Shown: positions 17,498-27,086, counted from the stretch's first letter. The stretch is 64,000 nucleotides of DNA from JANQMY01 sp965227095 (GCA_965227095.1 CBDDFL010000003.1:62001-126000), one strand, 5' to 3'. Numbers and translations are program-made. The notes: generated by a model not told the origin, from the letters alone.

Positions 17498-18529
17498 ATG
17501 TGTGTGACTCACGACGTCGAAAATCAAACGGAATCGGACGATGGGCGTAGCGGATATCGACTGGCCCAAAGCTGGCCTCGCTATCCCGCCCACATGAATT
17601 TCGAGATGGGGTCTGGTGTCGCCGTTGACAAAAACGATGTCATCTACCTGTTTACGCGAGACATCGAACATTGGGCGGCTCACCCGCTTGCCATGTCAGA
17701 CAAGATGGGCAAAAGCAGTATTTCCATGTTCACCCGTGACGGCACCTTTCTTGGAAAATGGGGCCCCTCGGACGACCCCGGTTTCGCACTTGGCGCGCAT
17801 ACCCTTTACATCGAAAAAGACGGCATGTTCTGGACCACGGACCGGGACGGCCACACCGTTAAAAAATATTCTCCCGACGGAGAATTGTTACTGACCCTTG
17901 GCACCTTCGCCGAATGGGGAGACGATGCAACTCATTTTAACGGTCCCACCGCGGTTTTGGTTCAGGAAAATGGCACCATCGTTGTGGCCGATGGATATTG
18001 GAATTCGCGGCTTGTTTGGTTTTCACCGGACGGGGACTTCATCAAGTCGATCGGTCAGTGGGGCCGGAAGCCCGGCGAATTCAACACCCCTCATGCAATC
18101 GCTCAGGATTCTAAAGGACGATTGTTGGTGGCGGACCTATGCGGTGGAAATTTCCACGACTATATGACCGTACCGGGACAAATAGCCGATCACCGAAAAA
18201 CCACGGAACCAAACTGCCAGCATCGCATCCAAAGATTCACACCTGACGGTGACTATATCGATGAGTGGACTCATATTATGCCGCTCAGCATTGCCTGTTA
18301 TGGCAACCGCATCTATGCCAGCGACAAAATGAGCGATCTGGCCGTTCTGGACGAAGACACGGGAGAGATTGTCGAGCGTGTCGATAAGATTGCCATTTAC
18401 ATTCACCAGTTAGCCATGGATTCCCACGGGGACCTTTATACCGCGTCGGTTTATCCAGAACATGCCGGTGAAAAGAGAGGTCCCGAAGGGCCGTCACACC
18501 GGCGCTGGACGCGCGCAAGCACCGCCTAA
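17498..18529 (+). CDS. NHL-repeat / six-bladed beta-propeller protein
   Basis: A 343-residue protein without a signal peptide. It shows repeated NHL-like units with Asp-Gly turns, for example FTRDGTFLGKWG, YSPDGELLLTLG, FSPDGDFIKSIGQWG and FTPDGDYIDEW, fitting a six-bladed propeller related to peptidyl-amidoglycolate lyases and SMP-30-like enzymes. Conserved His and Asp could bind a metal, but I cannot assign an activity. GGAGG precedes the ATG closely, giving a confident start; the frame upstream of it looks unrelated. It is the first gene of a likely operon with an ABM-like protein, an amidohydrolase and an MFS carrier, so a lactonase or lyase role in that pathway is possible. Confidence 0.78.
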   Translation: MCVTHDVENQTESDDGRSGYRLAQSWPRYPAHMNFEMGSGVAVDKNDVIYLFTRDIEHWAAHPLAMSDKMGKSSISMFTRDGTFLGKWGPSDDPGFALGAHTLYIEKDGMFWTTDRDGHTVKKYSPDGELLLTLGTFAEWGDDATHFNGPTAVLVQENGTIVVADGYWNSRLVWFSPDGDFIKSIGQWGRKPGEFNTPHAIAQDSKGRLLVADLCGGNFHDYMTVPGQIADHRKTTEPNCQHRIQRFTPDGDYIDEWTHIMPLSIACYGNRIYASDKMSDLAVLDEDTGEIVERVDKIAIYIHQLAMDSHGDLYTASVYPEHAGEKRGPEGPSHRRWTRASTA

Positions 18530-18558
18530 GAACAACAAAACACATTGGGAGACATTTG

Positions 18559-18906
18559 ATGATCATCGTCGTTGCCGCGCTTGAATTCGAGACACAAGAA
18601 GATAGAGACAAGGCTGTCGACCTTGTTCGCGACGTTCAGCTTGCAACGCGAAATGAGGAGCCCGGATGCCGCGATTACTGTTTCGCGCCGGATCCGTCTG
18701 TTCCCACCCGAATCCAGGTCTATGAACTTTGGGAAGACAGCGACAGTCTAGCGGCTCACTTCAAACATCCGAATTACGACAAGATGGTCGAACGCCTGAG
18801 CACAGCTGGTATCAAACAGAGCATAAATCAGGCCTATCTGGTGGAGAGAGGGGAGCCTGTCTACGGCCCAAACGGGGAAAGAAAAGAAGTTTTCTTCGCG
18901 GATTAA
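18559..18906 (+). CDS. Antibiotic-biosynthesis-monooxygenase (ABM) fold protein
   Basis: A 115-residue protein of the dimeric alpha/beta-barrel class. It opens with a strand (MIIVVAALEFE) and contains the family features RNEEPGCRDYCF and YELWEDSDSLAAHFKHPNY. Members include cofactor-free quinol or haem-degrading monooxygenases and proteins of unknown function. GGGAGA precedes the ATG. It starts 29 bases after the NHL gene and ends 24 bases before the amidohydrolase gene, so it very likely shares their pathway. Its tail of about 20 residues after the domain is longer than usual. The substrate is unknown. Confidence 0.82.
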   Translation: MIIVVAALEFETQEDRDKAVDLVRDVQLATRNEEPGCRDYCFAPDPSVPTRIQVYELWEDSDSLAAHFKHPNYDKMVERLSTAGIKQSINQAYLVERGEPVYGPNGERKEVFFAD

Positions 18907-18930
18907 GGGCAACGGGACCGATGACCGATC

Positions 18931-20154
18931 ATGTCTAACACCCAAAGAGTTTTTAAAAACGCCCATTTGTTTCTTGGAACTGGCGACGCTTCTATCGAAA
19001 AAGGGGCACTTTGGATTGTCGATGATCGTATTAAATTCGCGGGGCCGGAAAACGAACTTCCCGACCTGTCTCCGGACACAGAGCAAATAGACTTACGCGG
19101 AAAATTCGTCATGCCGGGCATGACCGAAACACATGCCCATTTGTCATTTGCGGATGCAAGCCCGTTTGCCATTGGCGAGGTGCCGGTTGAGAAGTCGACC
19201 ATCATCGCCGTTCGGAATGCCGCTCTCATGGTTCGTTCGGGGTTTACGTCCGCCATTAGTTTCGGGTCCACTTATGCCATTGACGTGGCGCTGCGGGATG
19301 CCATCAACGCAGGCGACATCACCGGGCCGCGCTTATTGGCGGCTGGCCGCGATCTGGGCGCGACCGCAAGCAATGTGGATTCCGGAGGGGGCCTGTCTCA
19401 CATTGCCGATGGTCCGTGGGCATTACGCAAAGCCGTCCGCGAGCAACGCAAAGCGCGCGTGGATGTGGTCAAGATTTTCATCGATGGCGAGGCGATCAAC
19501 CCCATCAATCCACCTGGAGAATTGTCGTTTACGGATGAAGAAGTGAATGCCGTGGTGGATGAGGCGCATCGACGGAAACTGAAGGTGGCTTGCCATGCCC
19601 GTTCGGCAGCCGCCGTCAAGCAAGCCGTGCGCGCGGGCGCCGACTTCATCGGTCATGCAAACTATCTGGACGATGAGGCCGTCGACCTGTTGGCCGCACA
19701 TAAAGATCGTGTTTTTGTGGGACCGGCGATTGCTTGGGAAATCCAGTATTTAGCGGAATGCGAAAGCCTGGGCCTGTCAAAGGAGATTGTGCGGGCTCAG
19801 GGGTATGAAGCAGAAATCGACGCTACCATCACCAGCGTTGCCAAGCTTCGAAAGGCCGGGGTCAGACTTGTGGTCGGCGGCGATTATGGAATCAGCATTG
19901 CGCCACATGGCACCTACGCCAAGGACTTGGAGCATTTTGTGGACGTTCTGGGCCTTACCCCCACCGAAGCACTGCTTTGCGCGACCAAAAATGGCGGGGA
20001 AGCGATGGATGCTTCTGGGGCCCTAGGCACGCTTCAGGCCGGCTCTTACGCGGATTTGGTCATTGTGGACGGCGATCCCCTCGCGGATGTGCGCATTCTT
20101 CAGGACCATACCCGGTTGCGGGTCGTCAAAGGCGGCAGGGACGTGCCGGACTGA
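18931..20154 (+). CDS. Metal-dependent amidohydrolase (imidazolonepropionase / prolidase-like)
   Basis: A 407-residue TIM-barrel amidohydrolase. Metal-binding motifs are in order: THAHLSF (HxH), a Lys in VDVVKIF, His in KVACHARS, His in FIGHANYL, and Asp in VGGDYGI. This subgroup includes Xaa-Pro dipeptidases and imidazolonepropionase-like enzymes acting on cyclic amides, carbamates or lactones. The product ends with the usual small beta-sandwich (ADLVIVDGDPLADV). It is the third gene of the operon starting at 17498, followed by an MFS carrier that may bring in its substrate. No strong ribosome site was seen, so translation may be coupled. Confidence 0.9.
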   Translation: MSNTQRVFKNAHLFLGTGDASIEKGALWIVDDRIKFAGPENELPDLSPDTEQIDLRGKFVMPGMTETHAHLSFADASPFAIGEVPVEKSTIIAVRNAALMVRSGFTSAISFGSTYAIDVALRDAINAGDITGPRLLAAGRDLGATASNVDSGGGLSHIADGPWALRKAVREQRKARVDVVKIFIDGEAINPINPPGELSFTDEEVNAVVDEAHRRKLKVACHARSAAAVKQAVRAGADFIGHANYLDDEAVDLLAAHKDRVFVGPAIAWEIQYLAECESLGLSKEIVRAQGYEAEIDATITSVAKLRKAGVRLVVGGDYGISIAPHGTYAKDLEHFVDVLGLTPTEALLCATKNGGEAMDASGALGTLQAGSYADLVIVDGDPLADVRILQDHTRLRVVKGGRDVPD

Positions 20155-20283
20155 GACAGTCCGTTCGTTTGATTTTTGGCGCATAGGAGTCATGCATAAT
20201 TGTGCATTGCACCTAAGTGATTCCCCCCTTAGCTTCCGCGGGCTTTGTCTACCAATATCATCATACGTCGGCGTCGCCCCCGC

Positions 20284-21507
20284 ATGCATCCTTATGTGCT
20301 GTCGGGCGTGGTGCTCGGGTTTTGCTTCTTCTTAAACATGGCGGCGGGAGGCATGACCCAGGCGTTTTCCGTCTTCATGTCGCCTGTAGCCGAAGGTCTC
20401 AACCTGGATTGGGCCCTCATCGCCAGTGTCAGCTCCGTGACGCTGCTGGCGTCGGGCCTTTTTGCGCCTCTCACCGGCATGTTGTTTGATTATTGGGGGC
20501 CCCTTCGCGTTTATGCCCTTGGGGCCCTGTTATTGGGGATCGGCTACTACGTGGCCAGCGGCGCCAATAGCCTGTGGGAATTGTATCTGTCCCTTGGCAT
20601 CATGATCGGCATCGGCGCATCCATGGTCGGCGGCGTGCCCGCGTCGGGGCTTGTGAACCGCTGGTTCGTTCGACGCACAGGTGCCGCCATCGGGCTGATC
20701 TTTTCATCCTACGGAATTGGGATCTTCTTAATGTCGCCCGCCAGTGAAGCGCTCATAACGGCGTTCGATTGGCGGGTGGGCTATCAGGTCTACGCCATCT
20801 TCTTTGCGTGCCTGTTGCCACTATTGCTTTTGTTTCCCTGGGGACAAATCGAACGCGGGCATCCGCTCTATCGGCGGTCGCTTTCTCTACGGAATGCGGC
20901 CGAAGTCGACGCGATCACCTGGACCTTGGCCACCGCCATGCGCACGGCCTCTTTCTGGGGGCTGTTCTCTGTCTTCTTTTTTACGGGCGGTGCCACCACG
21001 GGCCTGACCATCCATATGGTAAGCTACCTGACGAGCATCGGCATGGACTCGGCGACGGCCGCTTGGGCCTTCGGGTTTTCCGGCCTGCTCGCCCCCATTG
21101 GCATGGTGGGGTTTGGCTTTCTCAGCGACACGATTGGCCGGACCAAAACAGTTCTTCTAAGCTACGTCCTCACATTCGCGGCCATCGCCGGGTTCTACCT
21201 GCTGTCCCAGTACACGGCCTCCCTTGCCTTGCTGATCGTCACGATTGCGGTGAACGGCCTTAGTTCCGGCTCGCGCGGCCCCATCGTGTCCAGCATGACC
21301 ATGAACATTTTTGGCGGCGCGCGATTGGGCGGTATTTACGGCACGATCAGCCTTGGCGGCGGATTGGGCTCTGCCTTTGGTGTGTGGGCCGGTGGCTTGC
21401 TCAAGGAATATGTCGGCACGCCAGAGACATTGTTGGGCTTCTTCTTCGTGATGGCCCTGATTGGCAGCCTGCCCTTCTGGACCATTCCGAATCTGAAACG
21501 ATACTGA
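20284..21507 (+). CDS. MFS transporter, monocarboxylate/oxalate-like
   Basis: A 407-residue inner-membrane carrier with about twelve hydrophobic helices. The loop after helix 2 (MLFDYWGPLRVY) is the MFS motif A region, and helix 8-9 contains GFLSDTIGRTK, a second such motif. The overall pattern resembles the OxlT/monocarboxylate group of MFS. The ATG at 20284 was taken, since 13 extra residues from an upstream TTG add only charged sequence. It is the last gene of the NHL-ABM-amidohydrolase unit and probably moves the substrate or product of that pathway. Its stop lies in a small hairpin shared with the convergent ligase gene. Confidence 0.87.
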   Translation: MHPYVLSGVVLGFCFFLNMAAGGMTQAFSVFMSPVAEGLNLDWALIASVSSVTLLASGLFAPLTGMLFDYWGPLRVYALGALLLGIGYYVASGANSLWELYLSLGIMIGIGASMVGGVPASGLVNRWFVRRTGAAIGLIFSSYGIGIFLMSPASEALITAFDWRVGYQVYAIFFACLLPLLLLFPWGQIERGHPLYRRSLSLRNAAEVDAITWTLATAMRTASFWGLFSVFFFTGGATTGLTIHMVSYLTSIGMDSATAAWAFGFSGLLAPIGMVGFGFLSDTIGRTKTVLLSYVLTFAAIAGFYLLSQYTASLALLIVTIAVNGLSSGSRGPIVSSMTMNIFGGARLGGIYGTISLGGGLGSAFGVWAGGLLKEYVGTPETLLGFFFVMALIGSLPFWTIPNLKRY

Positions 21508-21521
21508 TTTAGTCGATCAGT
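21503..21521. repeat. Inverted repeat across two convergent stop codons
   Basis: ACTGAT and ATCAGT form a 6-base stem around a 7-base loop. The stem covers the stop codons of both the MFS gene and the opposite acyl-CoA ligase gene. It might be a weak two-way transcription end, but lacks T-runs. Confidence 0.35.
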
Positions 21522-23322
21522 ACCCAGCCGCACCCGACCTAATGACCGCATGAAAATCAGCCGCCAAGGGCTCGTACCGATCCGCGCCCGGCTTCAGCAC
21601 AAAAATCGGCTCCGACACCTGGGAAATGTCGTAAGCCTCTTTCCGAAGGTCGCCTTTCAGCATTTTCATGGTCCCGGTCACATCCATGTCTGACTTGATG
21701 CGCAAGAAAACCGGGCGGGCATAGGCCGGAAGCTGGTCATTGATGTAATCCGAAAAACCCTCCACATCCAGGTCACCCGCGTCGTCCAGCAGGGTAAGCG
21801 CCGCCATGCCCGCACGCCCATCCGCACCCGGAACTTCCACGCCGTACACATTGCAAATGTGGATTTGGGGATGACCATTGATAATTTCGCCCACTTCATT
21901 CGTGGACACATTCTCAGACTTCCAGCGGAAGGTATCCCCAACGCGGTCGACAAATTGATAGTGCTTAATGCCGAGCGCAAATCCAACGTCTACCTGCTTG
22001 ATCAAATCGCCCGAGTTGAACCATTGGTCACCATCCGCGGCCACGTTGCGCATGATTTTTTTGTCCGTCGCCTCGGAATTAGTATAGCCTTCAAACACAG
22101 CTTTCTCGGAAATTTCCGCCAAAAGCAATCCGGGCTCGCCTTTGGGCACCTCAATACAGCGCCCATTCTCGTCGCGCACAACTTCGTCCGCATCCACATC
22201 ATATTTGACAAGCTTGACGGTCATTGGTGTCAAACCAATGGTCTTGTCCTTGTTAAGAAAATTGGCGAAGGCCACATTGCCTTCGCTGGCGCCGTAGAAT
22301 TCAACAATCCGTTTCAGACCGAAGCGTTCCTTAAATTCCATCCAGATATCCGGGCGCAATCCGTTGCCCAGCATGGCTTCGAGTGGATTGTCCGCATCAT
22401 CGGGCCGTGCCGGCTGCGCCAGAAGATAGCGGCACAATTCACCAATATAGATAAATCGCGTTGCACCATAGGTTCGCACTTCTTCCAGAAATTTACTGGC
22501 CGAGAATTTCCGCCGTACAATAATGCAAGCGCCCGTTACCCAGGCAGCCCCCACACCCAACATCAAGCCTGTGCCATGATAGAGCGGCAATGTGACATAG
22601 ATCCGGTCATTCTCTGTACACTTCATGCCACCACTCATGGACAAGGTTGACATGATGGTTCGGCGGTTTGACACAATGGCCGCTTTGGGAAGCCCCGTGG
22701 TTCCGGAGGTAAACAGAAAATAGGCCGTTTCGGCGAGGGTTATATCCTTGGTTTCGGGTAAGTTTTCGTCACTTTGTTCGTCCGCTAGCTGATCGAATGA
22801 AACCGCCCAATTGGGCACTTCCTTTTCACCGGCATCCGCAACAAAAAGACATTCTTTAAGCGTGCCCTCAAGCTCTTCCCGAACTTCCGCAATCGCGTCA
22901 GACAATTCTTCTCCAAAAACGCAGTGCTGTGACGATGTCACCTGCAGGCAATGGATAAGCTGCTTGCCGCGCAGATTGGTGTTGATGAGCGATGGAGCGG
23001 CACCGATCTTCTGAAGCCCGGTGATAATCGCCAGAAATTGAGGGCGATTTTCCATCACCAATCCTACGACGTCGCCTTTGCCAATACCGAGGGATTTGAA
23101 GGCGCGGGCATATTTGTTGGCCAGCGCGTTATACTCCCGCCAGGTTATTTCCTTCCCTTCGAAGATCATCATGGGACGGTCCGGAATCCGCGCAGCGTGG
23201 TCTTCAATGCGCCTTGGATAAGAATCCAATGTTTCCATTGGCGGCGGCGGATTGAGCTGACGGGACAGCTTGATCATATGTCCCAATTCACCGAGCGTGC
23301 TTACCACCTCGCGCAGACCCAT
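21517..23322 (-). CDS. Acyl-CoA ligase, FATP/very-long-chain type
   Basis: A 601-residue AMP-forming ligase. The ATP/AMP motif FTSGTTGLPKAA lies near residue 205, the adenine-binding region contains EFYGASEGNVAF, and the C-terminal part has DRVGDTFRWKSENVST, typical of the FATP/very-long-chain acyl-CoA synthetase branch rather than FadD. It activates long-chain or sterol/bile-acid-like carboxylates to CoA thioesters. The start at 23322 is fixed by GGGAGG six bases upstream; the longer frame is not family-like. With the dehydrogenases, hydratases and SDR around it, it likely provides the entry step of a beta-oxidation route. Confidence 0.92.
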   Translation of the reverse strand: MGLREVVSTLGELGHMIKLSRQLNPPPPMETLDSYPRRIEDHAARIPDRPMMIFEGKEITWREYNALANKYARAFKSLGIGKGDVVGLVMENRPQFLAIITGLQKIGAAPSLINTNLRGKQLIHCLQVTSSQHCVFGEELSDAIAEVREELEGTLKECLFVADAGEKEVPNWAVSFDQLADEQSDENLPETKDITLAETAYFLFTSGTTGLPKAAIVSNRRTIMSTLSMSGGMKCTENDRIYVTLPLYHGTGLMLGVGAAWVTGACIIVRRKFSASKFLEEVRTYGATRFIYIGELCRYLLAQPARPDDADNPLEAMLGNGLRPDIWMEFKERFGLKRIVEFYGASEGNVAFANFLNKDKTIGLTPMTVKLVKYDVDADEVVRDENGRCIEVPKGEPGLLLAEISEKAVFEGYTNSEATDKKIMRNVAADGDQWFNSGDLIKQVDVGFALGIKHYQFVDRVGDTFRWKSENVSTNEVGEIINGHPQIHICNVYGVEVPGADGRAGMAALTLLDDAGDLDVEGFSDYINDQLPAYARPVFLRIKSDMDVTGTMKMLKGDLRKEAYDISQVSEPIFVLKPGADRYEPLAADFHAVIRSGAAGY

Positions 23323-23492
23323 AATTAACCTCCCATGATTGTGACGTCTTTGCTGACGTTCTGGGGCAAGATTAGCGCAGCTCTTCAGGGTTGGGAACAA
23401 ATTTACGCCGGGGTAACGGCGGAAAGAGCACCGCGTTCCCTGATCTCCGTGTTTTTGGTATGAATAGAGATTAACAGGCATGGGAGGATTTT

Positions 23493-24545
23493 GTGGTTTC
23501 ACTTGGCGTCTTGGATCAATCACCTATCCGGTACGGCAGCACGGCTGCCGAGGCGGTGCGGGAAACCATTGATCTTGCGCAATATTGTGAGCAGTTGGGG
23601 TACCGGCGCTATTGGCTTGCGGAACACCACAACACATCGTCTTTTGCCGGATCAACGCCGGAGATTTTGATTTCAAAAGTGGCCTCGGAAACAAAGTCAA
23701 TCCGCGTGGGATCGGGCGGTGTGATGATGATGCATTACAGCCCCCTCAAGGTTGCCGAGAATTTCCGTATGCTGGAAACCCTGTATCCCGGTCGGATCGA
23801 CTTAGGCATTGGCCGCGCCCCCGGCGGGGACCAACGAACCTCCGCGGCCCTGCAACCCGGCCCGCAGTCATATGGTGTAGACGTTTTCCCTCAGCAGATC
23901 ACTTTGCTCGACCAGCTTCTAAGGGAAGCGAGTGGTGAAAAAGACGCTTTTCCCGACGACCACCCCTATCGCGGTATTCACGCCATGCCGCGCGGTACCA
24001 GCACCCCCGAAATGTGGTTGTTGGGGTCAAGCGTTATGGGGGCCGCGATCGCCGGTCAACTTAGCCAACCGTTCTGCTTTGCGCATTTCATCAACCAAGA
24101 CGGTGCCGCGCAAATCATGAACACCTATCGAACGCGGTTCAAACCGACAGAGCACCTGCCGGCCCCTCGAACGGCGGTGGGCATCTCCGTATTGTGCGCG
24201 GATACGGAGGAAGAGGCCAAAAAACTGTCCATGACGCGAAACCTGTGGGTCATGCGCTTGCTTCGGGGCCAACATGGCCCCTTCCCGTCTCTGGATGAAG
24301 CCCTGTCTTATCCGTACACGCCAGACGATTATCAGATGTTGGCGTTCATCGAACAACGCGGATTTGTGGGAACGCCCGATCAAGTGCGCTCGAAAGTCGA
24401 TGCTCTGGGCGAAGAACTCGGCACGGATGAGTTCTTAGTGGTCACCATCACCCATGACCACCAAGCACGCAAACGGTCCTACGAATTGCTGGCGGAGGCC
24501 TTCAGCCTAAAGGCTCAGCCACAAAGTGTGGCGGCGGCCTCCTGA
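23493..24545 (+). CDS. Luciferase-like (LLM) flavin-dependent oxidoreductase
   Basis: A 350-residue TIM-barrel of the bacterial luciferase-like group: LGVLDQSPI at the start, then YWLAEHHNT, VGSGGVMMMHYSPLKVAE and RIDLGIGRAPGG, all typical of the MsnO8/YhbW-like subfamily. These proteins use FMNH2 or F420; this subgroup usually FMN. The reaction is unknown. The start is GTG with GGGAGGA five bases upstream, a good ribosome site. It is divergent from the acyl-CoA ligase gene with 170 bases between, and convergent with nupC. Its last residues (LKAQPQSVAAAS) form a flexible tail. Confidence 0.9.
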   Translation: MVSLGVLDQSPIRYGSTAAEAVRETIDLAQYCEQLGYRRYWLAEHHNTSSFAGSTPEILISKVASETKSIRVGSGGVMMMHYSPLKVAENFRMLETLYPGRIDLGIGRAPGGDQRTSAALQPGPQSYGVDVFPQQITLLDQLLREASGEKDAFPDDHPYRGIHAMPRGTSTPEMWLLGSSVMGAAIAGQLSQPFCFAHFINQDGAAQIMNTYRTRFKPTEHLPAPRTAVGISVLCADTEEEAKKLSMTRNLWVMRLLRGQHGPFPSLDEALSYPYTPDDYQMLAFIEQRGFVGTPDQVRSKVDALGEELGTDEFLVVTITHDHQARKRSYELLAEAFSLKAQPQSVAAAS

Positions 24546-24575
24546 TCGCGACTTGGTTTCTGAACCGTTGTCCCA

Positions 24576-25838
24576 CTAGACGCCGCCAAGCGCGGTGATA
24601 ATGCCGATGACGGAACCGGTCATCAATGTGGCCATCGTGCCGGAGAACAGGGCTTTTACGCTCAGCTCCAACACTTCCGCGCGCCGTTCCGGTACCAGGG
24701 CCGTCACGCCGCCCACCATAATGCCGACACCTGCCGGGCTCGCGAAGCCACACATGGCATAGACCAGCATCAACCGGCTGCGGTCTTGCAAGGCATCGTC
24801 CGGCGTTGAGGCAAGTGCCAGGTAAGCCACAAATTCCGTCAATGTGGTCTTCAATCCCATGAGAGATCCCGCGACCATGGCATCTTCCCAGGGTATGCCG
24901 ATCAGCCAGACAACAGGCGCAAACGCCCATCCCAGCAAGCGCTCAATGGTGAGGGGCGCCCCCGCCACATCTGGAATGACCGTGAGCATATTGTTGCCAA
25001 GAGCCATGAGTGCCACAAACACAAGCAACATCGCCACCACGCCGAGCATGATTTGCAAACCGTTCTGTGTGCCGGTCGCCAGCGCATCCATGGTATTTTC
25101 GTATTTGAACGAACTTTCCGTGGACGCCGTTTGAACGTCATCTGACGGCACCATTATTCGCGCAATCATTATTGCCGCCGGCACGTTAATGATCGACGCG
25201 GTTAGGATATGCCCCAACGCGCCGGGCACGGTGTCCGACAAAATAGCCGCATACAGGACCAACACGGTTCCGGCCACCGTGGCCAGTCCGGTGGTAAGAA
25301 CAATAAACAATTCGCCGCGCGACAGCTTCGTAAGATAAGGGCGAATAAGAAGCGGGGCTTCAATCATGCCGACAAAAATGTTTGCGGCCGTCCCTAGCCC
25401 CACCGCACCACCTATGCCGAGGGTGCGTTGGAAGATGAAGGCAAAGGCATTCACGATGATAGGCAGGATCCGCCAATGCCATAACAAGGCCGACAGGGCC
25501 GACAAGACAATTATCAACGGGAAAACGCCAAAGGCTAAAACGGTGCTGTTACTGGGATCGGTCACTTCATAAGGCGGCGCACCGCCGCCCAGAAAACCGA
25601 ACACAAAGGTGGCGCCCGCTTCCGTCGAGGACTGCAACGCGCGAACCACGGCGTTCAGGCTGAGGATGGCATTCCGCATCGGTTCAAACCAAAGAAGCGA
25701 TACGGCAATCAAAAACTGCAGCGCAATCGCCGCAAAAATCATTCCTACACGTACTTTTCGACGCTGTTCGCTGAATATCCACGCAAGCGCTATCAGCGTC
25801 ACCATTCCAAGGACGCCTTGAAAATCCCAAATATCCAT
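24576..25838 (-). CDS. nupC: Concentrative nucleoside transporter (NupC/CNT family)
   Basis: A 420-residue inner-membrane carrier with about ten helices. CNT family motifs are clear: GVFPLIIVLSALSALLWHW, AANIFVGMIEAPLLIRPYL (nucleoside-binding core), FVAYLALAS and the C-terminal MCGFASPAGVGIMVGGV. It imports nucleosides with Na+ or H+. TTAGGGGG lies upstream of the ATG. The gene stands alone on its strand between the LLM oxidoreductase and an SDR gene. Nothing in the region suggests a link to nucleoside catabolism, so it may be an unrelated housekeeping carrier. Confidence 0.93.
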   Translation of the reverse strand: MDIWDFQGVLGMVTLIALAWIFSEQRRKVRVGMIFAAIALQFLIAVSLLWFEPMRNAILSLNAVVRALQSSTEAGATFVFGFLGGGAPPYEVTDPSNSTVLAFGVFPLIIVLSALSALLWHWRILPIIVNAFAFIFQRTLGIGGAVGLGTAANIFVGMIEAPLLIRPYLTKLSRGELFIVLTTGLATVAGTVLVLYAAILSDTVPGALGHILTASIINVPAAIMIARIMVPSDDVQTASTESSFKYENTMDALATGTQNGLQIMLGVVAMLLVFVALMALGNNMLTVIPDVAGAPLTIERLLGWAFAPVVWLIGIPWEDAMVAGSLMGLKTTLTEFVAYLALASTPDDALQDRSRLMLVYAMCGFASPAGVGIMVGGVTALVPERRAEVLELSVKALFSGTMATLMTGSVIGIITALGGV

Positions 25839-26113
25839 CGAACCCCCTAATTAGATCGCCCAGGTCCACCCTCGATCTTTCTACTGAACACCATAAAGCG
25901 CCCTGGGTCAAAGATCCGAAATGGCTTAAACGAGACAAAAATGCGCCAAAAGGCTTACTTGACCAAGCCTTGGCAATAGGCCAAAAAGATGCCGGATTTT
26001 CTGGTGGTGGCCATGTCACAAGCTCGTGAAGGTGAGGCGGGCCGACCTGCACCAATGCCAAGATATTTATCAGACACTCAAAAACAACTTGCAGAAAATA
26101 AGGAGCATTTAGC

Positions 26114-27016
26114 ATGAGCATCCGTTTTGATGATCGCGTGGCTATTGTGACCGGCGCTGGCGGCGGATTGGGCCGTGCCCACGCCCTGGAACTTGCCGCA
26201 CGGGGAGCAAAAGTCGTCGTCAACGATCTGGGCGGATCCGTAGACGGATCGGGCGGATCATCCGAAGCGGCTGAAAAGGTCGTCGCCGAGATTAAGGGCG
26301 CCGGCGGTGAAGCCTTCGCCAATGGCTCCAGCGTGACCGATGACGCCGGTGTCGCCAACCTTGTCAAACAAACCATGGATGCCTACGGGCGGATCGACAT
26401 TGTGATCAACAATGCGGGCATTTTGCGCGACAAGAGCTTCGCAAAAGTAGAAATCGCTGATTTCGAAATCGTCCTCGACGTACACCTGATGGGATCCGTC
26501 AAAGTGACGAAGGCGGCTTGGCCGATCATGAAGGAACAACAATATGGCCGCGTCGTCATGACCACATCGTCCAGCGGCTTGTATGGCAATTTTGGTCAAA
26601 CAAACTACGGCGCCGCGAAGCTTGGCCTGGTTGGCTTCATGAACACGCTGAAGATCGAAGGCCAGAAAGATAATATTCACGTCAATTCTTTGGCGCCTGT
26701 GGCCGCAACGCGCATGACCGAAAATCTGATGCCGCCCGAAGCTCTTGAACTTCTGAAGCCGGAATATGTCACCCCCGGCGTGATGTGCCTGTGTGCGGAA
26801 GATGCACCGACCGGCATGGTATTGTGCGCCGGCGCCGGCGTTTTCTCCGCGGCGCGCATCGAAGAAACGGAAGGCGTGTTTGTGGGCCGCGACGGTTTGA
26901 CCGCAGAAGCCGTTAAAGAAAACTGGGATGCGATCAACGACTTCTCAAATGCCGTACCGTCGTTCCAAGGGGGCGAACAAACCGGCCGGTTCTTCGAAAA
27001 GGCAACCGGTAAGTAA
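26114..27016 (+). CDS. Short-chain dehydrogenase, multifunctional beta-oxidation (HSD17B4) type
   Basis: A 300-residue Rossmann enzyme with the NAD site TGAGGGLGRAHALELA, NNAGILRD, the catalytic Tyr/Lys in TNYGAAKLGL, and a preceding TTSSSG. It resembles the dehydrogenase domain of peroxisomal multifunctional enzyme type 2, which oxidises 3-hydroxyacyl-CoA, including branched and bile-acid-type chains. AAGGAG gives a clear start. In this region it would act after an enoyl-CoA hydratase. A strong bidirectional terminator follows, separating it from the convergent acyl-CoA dehydrogenase. Confidence 0.9.
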   Translation: MSIRFDDRVAIVTGAGGGLGRAHALELAARGAKVVVNDLGGSVDGSGGSSEAAEKVVAEIKGAGGEAFANGSSVTDDAGVANLVKQTMDAYGRIDIVINNAGILRDKSFAKVEIADFEIVLDVHLMGSVKVTKAAWPIMKEQQYGRVVMTTSSSGLYGNFGQTNYGAAKLGLVGFMNTLKIEGQKDNIHVNSLAPVAATRMTENLMPPEALELLKPEYVTPGVMCLCAEDAPTGMVLCAGAGVFSAARIEETEGVFVGRDGLTAEAVKENWDAINDFSNAVPSFQGGEQTGRFFEKATGK

Positions 27017-27040
27017 GTCGACCGAAGAGAATTTACTCAA

Positions 27041-27069
27041 AAAAAGGGGGCCAAATTGGCCCCCTTTTT
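27041..27069. terminator. Bidirectional intrinsic terminator
   Basis: Stem GGGGGCC (27046-27052) pairs with GGCCCCC (27058-27064) around loop AAATT. It is flanked by A5 on the left and T5 on the right, so it works in both directions. It lies between the convergent SDR and acyl-CoA dehydrogenase genes. Confidence 0.9.
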
Positions 27070-27086
27070 CATGCATGTCGTTCTGT

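Noticed and set aside
18921..18938. Five-codon frame just before the amidohydrolase start
   Set aside because: ATG to TAA over 18 bases overlaps the true start; too short and probably chance, although a coupling role cannot be excluded.
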